DNA of 64,000 nt from Eikenella glucosivorans (lineage in GTDB: Bacteria > Pseudomonadota > Gammaproteobacteria > Burkholderiales > Neisseriaceae): NCBI RefSeq assembly GCF_016025525.2, contig NZ_JACSGR010000006.1, forward strand, positions 180,240-244,239, in the 5' to 3' direction. Below the pieces are notes generated by a model. That model was not told the origin of the DNA and made no database searches. It saw only the letters and a list, made by a program, of their open reading frames with translations. This document shows positions 8,201 through 17,310 of this stretch, piece after piece. A program made the position numbers and the translations under genes. Every line of letters starts with the position of its first letter. Position 1 is the first letter of the stretch.

Positions 8201-8321
8201 GACCGAAGCCCTGCCGAAGATGAGTCCGCTCAATCCGCAGCATTTGACAAAGAAACAGAGCGTGTTTCAGAAGATCAGTACATTTGTGGAGAAGTTTAGA
8301 GGCGTGGGGGAAAACTTGTGA
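5223..8321 (+). CDS. hsdR: Type I restriction endonuclease and translocase subunit HsdR
   Basis: HsdR translocates DNA using ATP and cuts when translocation stalls on unmodified DNA. The 1032 residues match type IC HsdR (EcoR124I is about this size). The N-terminal nuclease domain carries the PD-(D/E)xK core, with E165 and K167 in VQIELKKRG. Two RecA-like helicase domains follow: Walker A HTTGSGKT (about 307-314), DECH (408-411), GFTGTPIF, and motif VI QAFSRTNRIYD. A long helical C-terminal region binds the methylase core. The start is GTG at 5223, with AAAGGA about 8 bp upstream. ATGCCGTCTGAA at 7713-7724 and two related Neisseria-type DUS near 5493 and 5567 lie inside the gene. No break is seen, so the restriction subunit looks functional. 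Confidence 0.96.
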   Translation: MNLETKPIAETPNFIVLDQYEKIEQSGGYQSENQLEAELIADLQNQGYEYRKDLNSQAKLLENLRAQLQRLNDVVFSDDEWKRFLAEYLDKSSENMTDKTRKIHDDHIYDFAFDDGRLKNIYLVDKKNLARNHVQVINQFEQTGTHANRYDVTVLVNGLPLVQIELKKRGVAVREAFNQVHRYSKESFNSENSLFKFLQIFVISNGTDTRYFANTTKRDKNSFDFTMNWARSDNYPIKDLKDFTATFLQKNVVLSVLLHYSVFDANDTLLIMRPYQIAAAERILWKINSSAQAKNWSKPESGGYVWHTTGSGKTLTSFKAARLATESAFIDKVFFVVDRKDLDYQTMKEYQRFSPDSVNGSESTAGLKRNLEKDDNKIIVTTIQKLNNLMKSEDGLPVYHQRVVFIFDECHRSQFGEAQKNLKKKFKKFCQFGFTGTPIFPENALGAETTAGVFGRELHSYVITDAIRDEKVLKFKVDYNDVRPKFKALEAEQDERKLTAAENRQALLHPERIREITQYILNQFRQKTHRLNVGGKGFNAMFAVSSVEAAKYYYQAFKEQQAGSPNPLKVATIFSFTANEEQNAVGEIADETFEPSAMDSSAKEFLQAAINDYNARFKTNFGTDSKAFQNYYRDLAKRVKNQEVDLLIVVGMFLTGFDAPTLNTLFVDKNLHYHGLMQAFSRTNRIYDATKNFGNIVCFRDLEKATIDAITLFGDKNTKNVVLEKSYEEYMNGYTDNQTGEAQRGYLDVAKELRERFPEPDKIETEKDKKEFAKLFGEYLRAENVLQNYDEFAALRDLQNVDTADEAAVKAFQEKYYLSDEDVQQMKQVPMPSERTVQDYRSTYNDIRDWLRRQKAGEQKEQSKIDWDDVVFEVDLLKSQEINLDYILQLVFEHHKKIKGKAELVEEIRRIIRASVGHRAKESLIVDFINDTDLDKVPDVPTILETFYTYAQEVMRHEAAELIAAEGLNEAAARRYLNNSLKRGYASENGTELTEALPKMSPLNPQHLTKKQSVFQKISTFVEKFRGVGENL
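7713..7724 (+). other. Neisseria AT-type DUS inside hsdR
   Basis: ATGCCGTCTGAA is a perfect 12-mer of the meningococcal/gonococcal uptake sequence, located in frame in hsdR. It is foreign to Eikenella and marks the origin of the island. Confidence 0.9.
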
Positions 8322-8386
8322 TAAGCGGAATATAAGGCATCAATCGTTTCTTAACGGATATATAGATGCTGAAAAACGACCTGTAC

Positions 8387-8423
8387 AAAGGCCGTCTGAA
8401 AACTGTTTTTCAGACGGCCTTTG
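8387..8423. terminator. Bidirectional terminator built from an inverted pair of Neisseria DUS
   Basis: AGGCCGTCTGAA (8389-8400) and its complement TTCAGACGGCCT (8409-8420) form a 12-bp stem with an 8-nt loop between two convergent genes (hsdR and the minus-strand 8425-9006 gene). A-rich and T-rich flanks allow termination in both directions. Both arms are the Neisseria AG dialect. Confidence 0.88.
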
Positions 8424-8424
8424 A

Positions 8425-9006
8425 TTATTCTATATCCGGCAAAGATTCCCGACTGCCCTGTTTAAACGCTGTATTAAAAAAATCCTGTCCCGAATTGCTT
8501 AAAACCAAGTTGCCTTTGGCATTGATGTAGGCAATGTCGCGGCGTACCAGCACGCGTTCGGCGTTTTCCCACAGGGTTTTGGCATCTTTAATGCAGGCTG
8601 CCTGAATGTCGCGCATTTCTTCGTTTTGGTCGGTCTGCCTACACAATTGTTCGCTGATGCCTGCATCAGCAGTCGTCAGCAGACTGAAACGGTAGTTGTT
8701 TTGGACAACAGTTTTTCCTAATACGACCAGCACCGCGCACACGGCGGCAGCCGTTTCACTGCCTTCGTCGGTGGGGATGCCGCAATCGCGCAGATAGGCA
8801 TAATCGGGACGTAATACCAGTTCGTAGCCGATATTACCGTACAGCGTCCGATAGCCGTCTACACCGTCGTATTTGGCGGACAATTCTCCGAACAGTTCGT
8901 TATCTACCAGCATGCCGTTTTTCTCGTCATAAACCTGACGGTTGATGGTTTTGCCACTGATAAGCCGACGGTAAATTTCGCGGCTGAGCTGTGTATTGAT
9001 GATCAT
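8425..9006 (-). CDS. MukE/MksE-like (JetB-like) subunit of an SMC complex
   Basis: This 193-residue protein has the size and plan of the small winged-helix subunit of MukBEF/Mks/Wadjet complexes. It opens with LSREIYRRLISGKTINRQVYD, has a winged-helix-like middle (YELVLRPDYAYLRDCG, then a block of alanines and valines) and an acidic, helical C-terminal half. No catalytic motif is expected. Its ATG overlaps the stop of the upstream gene (ATGA at 9003-9006), and that gene overlaps the SMC-like ATPase fragment, so the family is deduced from both plan and context. In such complexes this subunit binds the kleisin and DNA. The assignment would be weaker without the ATPase fragment upstream. Confidence 0.62.
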   Translation of the reverse strand: MIINTQLSREIYRRLISGKTINRQVYDEKNGMLVDNELFGELSAKYDGVDGYRTLYGNIGYELVLRPDYAYLRDCGIPTDEGSETAAAVCAVLVVLGKTVVQNNYRFSLLTTADAGISEQLCRQTDQNEEMRDIQAACIKDAKTLWENAERVLVRRDIAYINAKGNLVLSNSGQDFFNTAFKQGSRESLPDIE

Positions 9007-10406
9007 GGCTGTTCCGTAGGATACATGGGATAAATCGGGTGGTAACGCAGGATTTTGTTTTTGTAATGCAGGGTTTTCAGACCGAAAACGTGGTACAGAG
9101 GCAGGTTCGGGCGGTGGATGTGAAACCAGGAGGCGGCATCAATCAGATCGGGCAGCGTATAGTACGGCAGATTCCGCATCAGATAAATGTGCAGGCTGCT
9201 TTGCAGGTCCGCGCCGTTTTCCGGCAGCCCGAACTGTTTGACTGCCTGTTTCAGGCGTTCTTGATGTTGCCGTTGCAACAGGTTTGCCTGCCGTGCCTGC
9301 GGGTCAGTGTCGGCACGGACAGGCGGACGGTTTGTCGTTTTCGGGCGGCTTAGGGCGACACGCAGGTGTTCGTCAAACAGCACTTTCTGGTGCGGCTGCC
9401 AGTTGATGCGTGGCTCCACCCGGCGGGTTTTCAGGTCGGAAAAATGCGGAAACTGCGGCAGCAAGGCCGTCTGAATGTCAGATTTGGCATTACGCAGTTT
9501 GCCGTCGTACCGTTTCTGTACTTCTTCGCACAAACGGTTATACAGGGTTTCAACGGTATCGTACTGCATCCGCTGTATGTCGCTTTGGCGAACATAGTGT
9601 TCCATACTGTGCCGTATCTGTTCGATGTCTTTGGCGAAACTGCGGATGCCGTTTTTGATGTTCAACACGCGGTTGGCGGTGGTTTTCTGCCCTCTGTCGG
9701 AAAAGACGGCTTCAATCAGGCTGATGGTCTGCATGGGCGCACGGGCGGCCTTAAACGGTTCATCTTCGTTGAGAAACTGTAATGCAGGCAGGATGGCGCG
9801 CGTGTAAAGCGTGCGGATTTCGTCAAACGCCTTGTCGGTACGCTCGGTTTGTTCCCAATCGGATACATCGTGTTTTTCGATGATTTCGGCCAGATGTTCG
9901 GCGCGGTAATGTAGGGATTCCGTATTTTCACGGATACGCGCAGCAATCTCATGCAGCAGCTCAAATGCCGGCATGACGGCTTCCTGCCAGTCCGAGCTGC
10001 CCGCACGCCCCGACAATGCGGACAAACGGTCATAAGCCGATGTCAGCCGTTCGGAAAAATCCTGCAAATACGGGTCGGTCAGGCGGCGCAGGCGGCGTTT
10101 GTCGAAATGAGGGAACATATCGGTTACAAAGCCCTGCCATTTCATCCAGCCGCCGCTTCTGTCCCAAGCTTCCAGCAGACCGCAATATTCCAGATTTTCA
10201 GGCTTCATGGCATTCTGCCAGCGTGTTTTTTCGACTTCTTCGCTGATTTTTTCCGATTCGCAGTGAAATTGCTCCCTGTAAAAGGCAGTCGGCAAGATAC
10301 CGTTGTGCTTGTCCATCTCGTCGAGCAATCCGAAAAAGAAAGGCTGATGTTCGAGCAGGATTTTCAATACGGCATCGGCGTTTACCTTAATCATCATCTG
10401 CCCCAT
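9003..10406 (-). CDS. MukF/MksF-like (JetA-like) kleisin-type subunit of an SMC complex
   Basis: The 467-residue, mostly helical protein has no signal peptide, membrane segment or enzymatic motif. Its length and its place between an SMC-like ATPase and a MukE-sized protein suggest the kleisin subunit (MksF or JetA class). It begins MGQMMIKVNADAVLKILLEH and has long helical stretches in the middle third. Its ATG at 10404-10406 lies inside the end of the ATPase frame (stop at 10387-10389), and its own stop overlaps the next start, so the three genes form one tightly coupled operon. A perfect Neisseria DUS, AGGCCGTCTGAA (9464-9475 on the plus strand), sits inside. I do not recognise a diagnostic motif, so the family call rests on context. 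Confidence 0.55.
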   Translation of the reverse strand: MGQMMIKVNADAVLKILLEHQPFFFGLLDEMDKHNGILPTAFYREQFHCESEKISEEVEKTRWQNAMKPENLEYCGLLEAWDRSGGWMKWQGFVTDMFPHFDKRRLRRLTDPYLQDFSERLTSAYDRLSALSGRAGSSDWQEAVMPAFELLHEIAARIRENTESLHYRAEHLAEIIEKHDVSDWEQTERTDKAFDEIRTLYTRAILPALQFLNEDEPFKAARAPMQTISLIEAVFSDRGQKTTANRVLNIKNGIRSFAKDIEQIRHSMEHYVRQSDIQRMQYDTVETLYNRLCEEVQKRYDGKLRNAKSDIQTALLPQFPHFSDLKTRRVEPRINWQPHQKVLFDEHLRVALSRPKTTNRPPVRADTDPQARQANLLQRQHQERLKQAVKQFGLPENGADLQSSLHIYLMRNLPYYTLPDLIDAASWFHIHRPNLPLYHVFGLKTLHYKNKILRYHPIYPMYPTEQP

Positions 10407-10776
10407 TATCTATCGTACCGTCATCTGACAACTGCTCCACTTCCCCGTAATACAACACGGTATTTTGGGTGTTGTATGGGTACTCTGCCGCAAAATATTC
10501 CAAACTGAAATAACGCCCGAAGGCGGATGCGACCTTCGAAGTTGGATCAGGACAGGTGCCGAACACGGCAAAACCGTATTCTTCGGCAATTTTAATCAGC
10601 TCGGGCAGGTTGATTTGGTCGAGTTTGTAGATTTCATCCAGCACCAGCGGAATGGTTAGCACCGTGCCGCGCCACATCAGCCGTTTCAGCAGGATGGAGA
10701 ACAGCAGGCAGTTGATCATGGTGCTGGTACCGGTAGATTGGCTGGTGTCGGTCAGGCTGTCGCCCGAATGCTTCCT
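10387..10776 (-). pseudogene. C-terminal fragment of an MksB/MukB/JetC-like SMC ATPase
   Basis: Only about the last 128 residues remain. They include the ABC-signature-like region SLTDTSQSTGTSTMINCLLF and a Walker B strand ending in LDE (TIPLVLDEIYKLD). The following segment, LPELIKIAEEYGFAVFGTCP, aligns in layout with the end of MukB. The frame can be followed upstream past the Met at 10719 to about 10770-10780. There the text stops looking like protein and the glmS promoter region begins. The N-terminal Walker A, coiled coils and hinge are gone, so the complex cannot work unless an ATPase is supplied from elsewhere. The cut was probably made by recombination at the island edge. Confidence 0.7.
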
Positions 10777-10823
10777 GCAACGGTAAGCAACGCTAGGGTT
10801 TCTACATATTAAGTAGTCAGGTT

Positions 10824-10832
10824 TGCTATAAT
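10824..10832 (+). promoter_or_regulatory. Extended -10 promoter for glmS
   Basis: TGCTATAAT (TATAAT at 10827-10832 preceded by TGC) is a good extended -10 element 55 bp before the glmS ATG. The -35 area is poor, which extended -10 promoters tolerate. Confidence 0.6.
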
Positions 10833-10887
10833 CCGCCCAATTTTGCCGCTGCGGCGGCCGGTAATAAACAACAGTAAGGACTTTGCA

Positions 10888-12726
<1,839 letters not shown>

Positions 12727-12750
12727 GCTACCTGAAAAATTTTATGCGGA

Positions 12751-12794
12751 AACGGCAGCTTGGGAGCGGAATGGTTCCCAAACTGCCGTTTTGG
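12751..12794 (+). terminator. glmS terminator
   Basis: AACGGCAGCTTGGGA pairs with TCCCAAACTGCCGTT across a short loop and is followed by TTTTGGTTTT. Eikenella DUS copies flank it on both sides. Confidence 0.8.
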
Positions 12795-12870
12795 TTTTCA
12801 GGTAGCCCAAATATTTTCAGGTAGCTTTCTGCATTTGGTTATTCAAGGTGTGGTATTTTCTCTATGCAAG

Positions 12871-12901
12871 AAAAAGGCTTAACCCGTTTGGGTTAAGCCT
12901 T
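12871..12901 (-). terminator. tRNA-Pro terminator (minus strand)
   Basis: GGCTTAACCCG and its complement form an 11-bp stem, followed on the minus strand by a T run (AAAAA at 12871-12875 on the plus strand). It lies just downstream of the tRNA. Confidence 0.8.
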
Positions 12902-12908
12902 AAGTTTT

Positions 12909-12985
12909 TGGTCGGAGTGAAAGGATTCGAACCTTCGACCCCTTGCACCCCATGCAAGTGCGCTACCAGACTGCGCCACACTCCG
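12909..12985 (-). tRNA. tRNA-Pro, anticodon GGG
   Basis: The acceptor stem CGGAGTG/CACTCCG, a D arm with GGTAGCGCA, the anticodon arm CTTGC-ATGGGGT-GCAAG (anticodon GGG) and a T arm with GGTTCGAATCC are all present. The CCA end is encoded (TGG at 12909-12911 on the plus strand). Total 77 nt. It reads CCC/CCU proline codons. Confidence 0.96.
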
Positions 12986-13008
12986 ACTTTTGAAAGGAAG
13001 CGTGGATT

Positions 13009-13350
13009 CTAAGCTGTTTTTTGCGGTTTGGCAAGGGCTGCTTCGATTTTTCCTAACAGGCTTTGCAAATCGGCTCGAACTTCGTCTGCCGTGGCAGCGG
13101 GGCGGCCGAGCCGGTCGCTGCCATTTAGGTTGAAGCGGTCGACATAGGCGGGGAAGCTGCCGCTCAGTTGGCGGAGTTTGACTACGTCTTGCCGGGTGTA
13201 TTGGTTGCCGCCGCGGCCGATTACGATGCCGTTGTCTTGCTGCCATTGGTAGAACTGTTCGGGCCGGATGTCGGCCAGGTAGCACAGTTCTTCCAAATCG
13301 AAGTAGCGTTTGGCGGGGATGGGCGGCAGGTGTTTAGCTTTGTTTGCCAT
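13009..13350 (-). CDS. MerR-like small DNA-binding protein downstream of ihfA
   Basis: This 113-residue protein starts MANKAKHLPPIPAKRYFDLEELCYLADI and has the MerR-type winged helix (about residues 15-70), with recognition in RPEQFYQWQQDNG and a wing GRGGNQYTRQDVVKLR. A helical tail follows. MerR-like genes directly after ihfA are common in beta-proteobacteria. The start overlaps the ihfA end by 17 bp, so the two are co-transcribed. A longer open frame (to 13554) is only the shadow of ihfA. It has no cysteines for metal sensing. The target is unknown. Confidence 0.85.
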   Translation of the reverse strand: MANKAKHLPPIPAKRYFDLEELCYLADIRPEQFYQWQQDNGIVIGRGGNQYTRQDVVKLRQLSGSFPAYVDRFNLNGSDRLGRPAATADEVRADLQSLLGKIEAALAKPQKTA

Positions 13351-13636
13351 AGTTGTGTTCCACCATGCCTTTGAGTTTCTGGCTGGCGTGGAAGGTAACG
13401 ACGCGGCGGGCGGTGATGGGCACTTCTTTGCCGGTTTTGGGGTTGCGGCCGGGGCGCTGCGGTTTGTCGCGCAGTTGGAAGTTGCCGAAGCCGGAGATTT
13501 TGATTTCTTCGCCGCGCTCCAAGGTGGCGCGGATTTCTTCAAAAAACAGTTCAACGAGCTCTTTGGCGTCGTTCTTGCTGATATTGCTGACTTTTTCGAC
13601 CAGGATATCGGCCAGTTCTGCTTTGGTGAGTGTCAT
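13334..13636 (-). CDS. ihfA: Integration host factor subunit alpha
   Basis: IHF bends DNA sharply and serves in transcription, recombination and phase-variable loci. The 100-residue product MTLTKAELADILVEKV... has the HU/IHF fold, with the beta arm GRNPKTGKEVPITARRVVTF that carries the intercalating proline. Length and end are typical of IhfA. A GAGGTAA ribosome site precedes the ATG. In many relatives ihfA follows pheT, but here it starts its own unit with a visible promoter. Confidence 0.96.
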   Translation of the reverse strand: MTLTKAELADILVEKVSNISKNDAKELVELFFEEIRATLERGEEIKISGFGNFQLRDKPQRPGRNPKTGKEVPITARRVVTFHASQKLKGMVEHNYGKQS

Positions 13637-13668
13637 CGGTGTTACCTCTAAGATTGCGTAGGTTGCGG

Positions 13669-13697
13669 ATTATCGCTAATTAATTTTTAGAAATCAA
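13669..13697 (-). promoter_or_regulatory. ihfA promoter
   Basis: On the minus strand TTGATT (13692-13697) and GATAAT (13669-13674) are exactly 17 bp apart and lie 33 bp before the ihfA start. The match to the sigma-70 consensus is good. Confidence 0.7.
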
Positions 13698-13787
13698 GTG
13701 AATGCTGGGATATGTGGGAAATTCTATGCAATCGGGCTGCAGGTTGGGCTGTTTGTTTTATTCGGGCTGGGCGTTGCTGTTTGTTAT

Positions 13788-15563
13788 TTAAGGGGTTTGG
13801 AGGCTACCTGAAAATGCCGGTGCGGGTTGCAGCCAGGCATCAAGTGCGGCGGGGTTTTCGATGGTGAGCCAGGCGGTGTCGGCGCGGGCGGCTTGGACGG
13901 TGGCTTGGGTACGGTGCAGTACGCCGTGCCGGAAGTAGTGCAGCTCGACTTGGCTGCCGGGGGTTTGTTGCTGCCATTGTTGGGCGAAGTCGGTTGTGCT
14001 GTAGCGGTTGAGGGCGACGATGCGGTCGCCGGGGGCGAGGCCGGCTTGTTCGGCGCTGCCGCCGGTGAGGACGTGACTGAGGGTGATGTCGCTGCTGTTT
14101 TGTTGGAAGCGGGCACCGAAGTCGTTGGCGGGGCTGACGGCGGGCAGGCTGCCGCAACCGCCTTTGTGGCTGGGAGGCAGGGGCAGCCAATGCAGCCGGA
14201 TGCCGGCGGTGGCGAGGCAGCTTTCGAGGGGGAGGTCGCGGGTGCTGCGGATGAGGTGGTCGAACAGTTCGCTCAGGTCTAGGCCGGTGATGTGTTGGGC
14301 AAATTCTTCCCATTCGGTTTCGGCGAGGGGGGATTGGCGGGCAAGCCAGTCTTGGTAGAGGGCTTGCATGACGGTGTCGAGGCTGTGGGGGCTGCGCTGT
14401 CGGATGGCGAGGTCGAGGCAGAGGGCGGCGAGGGCGCCTTGCTGGTAGTAGCTGGTGATGGCGTTGGGGCTGTTTTCGTTTTGTTTATAGTATTTGTCCC
14501 AGGCGTGGAAGCTGGATTGGGCGAGGGTTTGCTGGCGGCGGCCGGGGTTGCGGCGCACGCAGGTGAGGGTGTGGGCGAGCTGTTCTAAGTAGTCGGCGGG
14601 GCTGATGCGGCCGCTGCGGACGAGGAAGAGGTCGTCGTAGTAGGAGGTAATGCCTTCGAATGCCCAAAGGAGGCGGGTATAGGCTTCTTGGTTGAGGTCG
14701 GATTGGGCGAGGGCGGCGGGTTTGATGGATTTGACGTTCCAGGCATGGAAGTATTCGTGGGAAATGAGGCCGAGCAGCTGGCTGTAGTTGGAGGAGGCGG
14801 TGCTGCTGTTTTTTTCAGGTAGCCAGCTGCGGTCGGCGAGCAGGGCGGTGGAGTTGCTGTGTTCGAGGCCGCCGTAAATGTGGCCGCCGAGGTGGAGCAG
14901 GAAGGTGTAGTGCTCGAAGGGGGCGGGGCTGGGAAAGAATTGGAGTTGGGCGGCGCAGATGGCTTGGGTGTCGGCGAGCAGGCGTTGGCGGTCGAAATCG
15001 GGATAGTGGCCGCTGAGGACGAGGCGGTGGGGGATGCCGGCGGCGGTAAATTCGAGGATTTCGAGGCTGCCGGCTTCGAGCGGGCAGTCGATGAGGTGGC
15101 GGTAGTGGCGGGCTTGGTAGAGACTGCTGCCGCTGAGGCGGGGCAGGGCGGTGGCGGTTTGCCAGTGTGCGGGGAAATGCAGTTCGACTTGATGCGGTTC
15201 TTCGCTGTGCGAGGCTACCTGAAAAAAGAGGGCGGCGCCGTCGAAGAAGGCGCGTTCGTTATCGAGATAGCAGCCGCGCACGGAGAGGTCGAAGGCGTAA
15301 ACGTGGTATTCGACCAGCCAATCGCCTTGGCCGGTTTGGGCGGATTGCCAGGTGTTTTTGTTGATGGCTTGCAGCTCGGCGGGCTGGCCGTTACAGCTGG
15401 CTTCTATGTGGACAACGTGGCGGGCGAACTCGCGGATCATGTAGCTGCCGGGCACCCAGTTGGGTAGGGTGAGCCGGACGGGCTCTTGGCTGCTATGGCT
15501 GAAGCGCAGTTGAATTTGGAACAGGTGTTGTTGGGGCAGGGGGGTAATGGTGTAGTGGGGCAT
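13788..15563 (-). CDS. M61 family metallopeptidase with C-terminal PDZ domain
   Basis: M61 (glycyl aminopeptidase-like) proteins are zinc peptidases acting on the N-termini of peptides. The 591-residue product from the ATG at 15563 begins MPHYTITPLPQQHLFQIQ. Its N-terminal beta domain includes LTLPNWVPGSYMIREFARH. The zinc motif HEYFH is at about residue 269, with the third ligand glutamate in LWAFEGITSYYDD. A PDZ domain (LTGGSAEQAGLAPGDRIVALN) lies near the C-terminus. The open frame continues upstream to 15830, but the added residues are AT-rich leader sequence. No signal peptide is seen, so it is probably cytoplasmic. It is divergent from ccoN. Confidence 0.92.
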   Translation of the reverse strand: MPHYTITPLPQQHLFQIQLRFSHSSQEPVRLTLPNWVPGSYMIREFARHVVHIEASCNGQPAELQAINKNTWQSAQTGQGDWLVEYHVYAFDLSVRGCYLDNERAFFDGAALFFQVASHSEEPHQVELHFPAHWQTATALPRLSGSSLYQARHYRHLIDCPLEAGSLEILEFTAAGIPHRLVLSGHYPDFDRQRLLADTQAICAAQLQFFPSPAPFEHYTFLLHLGGHIYGGLEHSNSTALLADRSWLPEKNSSTASSNYSQLLGLISHEYFHAWNVKSIKPAALAQSDLNQEAYTRLLWAFEGITSYYDDLFLVRSGRISPADYLEQLAHTLTCVRRNPGRRQQTLAQSSFHAWDKYYKQNENSPNAITSYYQQGALAALCLDLAIRQRSPHSLDTVMQALYQDWLARQSPLAETEWEEFAQHITGLDLSELFDHLIRSTRDLPLESCLATAGIRLHWLPLPPSHKGGCGSLPAVSPANDFGARFQQNSSDITLSHVLTGGSAEQAGLAPGDRIVALNRYSTTDFAQQWQQQTPGSQVELHYFRHGVLHRTQATVQAARADTAWLTIENPAALDAWLQPAPAFSGSLQTP

Positions 15564-15828
15564 TTGGGGTGGGGTTTCGTTTATTTTGGAAAGATACGGG
15601 CGGTTTTCAGGTAGCCTGTTTGTGTTAAAAATGAAAAGGTGATGTGTATTTTTGTGGTTATAGTGTGTGTTTTGTTTTAAAATATACCGCTTAAACTGCG
15701 TGTAGTCTATGTTGGATCGGGCTGGCGGCAGTTTGTCTTTCATATTAAGAATAAATCGGACACGGCGGCAAGGCTTTGCCGGCAAAGCCGATATTGAAGT
15801 GTACAGCCATATTTGATGGAGGTTTTTC

Positions 15829-17271
15829 ATGGAAACACAAACCTATAACTACAAGGTAGTGCGGCAGTTTGCCGTGATGACGGTGGTATGGGGCGTGGTT
15901 GGGATGCTGGTTGGGGTGATTGTGGCGGCTCAGCTCTATCTTCCCCAGCTGAATTTGTCTGAAATCGGCCCGTGGTTTCACTTTGGCCGCTTGCGCCCGC
16001 TGCACACCAATGCCATTATTTTTGCATTCGGCGGCTGCGGCTTGATTGCCACGTCTTACTATGTGGTGCAGCGAACTTGCAATGTCCGCCTATATGGCGG
16101 CTGGTTGCCGGCCTTTACTTTCTGGGGCTGGCAATTGGTGATTGTGCTGGCTGCGATTACCCTGCCGTTGGGTTATACCCAAGGCAAGGAATATGCCGAA
16201 TTGGCTTGGCCGATTGATATTTTGATCGCCTTGGTGTGGGTGGCTTATGCCATCGTGTTTTTCGGTACCATCGCTAAGCGCAAAATCAAACACATTTATG
16301 TGGCTAACTGGTTCTACGGCGCTTTCATTTTGGCTGTGGCGCTGTTGCATATTGTGAACAGCCTTGCCGTGCCGGCTGGTTTGTTCAGTATGACCTCTTA
16401 TCCGATCTACGGCGGCGCCATCGATGCGATGGTGCAGTGGTGGTATGGGCATAATGCGGTGGGCTTCTTCTTAACCGCAGGCTTCCTAGGCATGATGTAC
16501 TATTTCGTGCCCAAGCAGGCTGGCCGCCCGGTGTATTCCTACCGCTTGTCTGTGGTGCACTTCTGGGCATTGATTTTCACTTATATGTGGGCCGGCCCCC
16601 ACCACCTGCACTACACCGCCCTACCGGACTGGACGCAATCTCTCGGCATGGTGTTGTCGCTGATTCTGTTTGTGCCTTCCTGGGGCGGCATGATCAACGG
16701 CATCATGACCCTCTCCGGCGCGTGGGATAAGCTGCGCACCGATCCGATTTTGAAATTCCTGGTGGTTTCCCTATCTTTCTACGGCATGTCTACCTTTGAA
16801 GGCCCGATGATGTCGATCAAAACCGTGAATGCCTTGAGCCACTACACCGACTGGACGGTCGGCCATGTGCATGCCGGTGCCTTGGGCTGGGTGGGTTTTG
16901 TGACCATGGGTTCGATTTACTATCTGATTCCGCGCCTGTTCGGCCGTAAGGAAATGTATAGCACCAAACTGATTGAAGCCCATTTCTGGATCGGCACCGT
17001 GGGCATCGTACTCTATATCGCTTCCATGTGGATTGCCGGTGTGATGCAAGGCTTGATGTGGGGTGCATTGAATGACAACGGTACTTTGGCCAATCCGGAT
17101 TTCGTTACCACGGTTCGCGAAAGTATGCGTTTCTTCCTGATTCGTCTGGTGGGCGGGTTGCTGTATCTGTCCGGCATGTTGTTGATGGCCTACAACGTAT
17201 ACCGTACCGCAACGGCGGGCAAACCGGTGGATGCAGAGATCCCCGCGCTGACGCACAGCCAGCAGCATTAA
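15829..17271 (+). CDS. ccoN: Cytochrome c oxidase, cbb3-type, subunit I
   Basis: CcoN is the catalytic subunit of the high-affinity cbb3 oxidase, holding heme b and the heme b3-CuB centre in the inner membrane. The 480-residue product has about twelve membrane spans. Heme and copper ligands occur in FHFGRLRPLHTNAIIF, VQWWYGHNAVGFF (His-Asn context), GPHHLHYTALPDW and WTVGHVHAGALGWVG. GGAGG lies just before the ATG. It opens the ccoNOQP operon. The 265-bp gap upstream, shared with the divergent M61 gene, must hold its promoter, but I see no convincing FNR box there. Confidence 0.97.
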   Translation: METQTYNYKVVRQFAVMTVVWGVVGMLVGVIVAAQLYLPQLNLSEIGPWFHFGRLRPLHTNAIIFAFGGCGLIATSYYVVQRTCNVRLYGGWLPAFTFWGWQLVIVLAAITLPLGYTQGKEYAELAWPIDILIALVWVAYAIVFFGTIAKRKIKHIYVANWFYGAFILAVALLHIVNSLAVPAGLFSMTSYPIYGGAIDAMVQWWYGHNAVGFFLTAGFLGMMYYFVPKQAGRPVYSYRLSVVHFWALIFTYMWAGPHHLHYTALPDWTQSLGMVLSLILFVPSWGGMINGIMTLSGAWDKLRTDPILKFLVVSLSFYGMSTFEGPMMSIKTVNALSHYTDWTVGHVHAGALGWVGFVTMGSIYYLIPRLFGRKEMYSTKLIEAHFWIGTVGIVLYIASMWIAGVMQGLMWGALNDNGTLANPDFVTTVRESMRFFLIRLVGGLLYLSGMLLMAYNVYRTATAGKPVDAEIPALTHSQQH

Positions 17272-17310
17272 CATAATAAAACCAACAGATAGAAAGAACA
17301 GGCTACCAAA

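Noticed and set aside
13351..13554. N-terminal extension of the MerR-like gene
   Set aside because: It is the out-of-frame shadow of ihfA.
15564..15828. FNR box upstream of ccoN
   Set aside because: I looked for TTGAT-N4-ATCAA in the divergent gap and found no convincing match.
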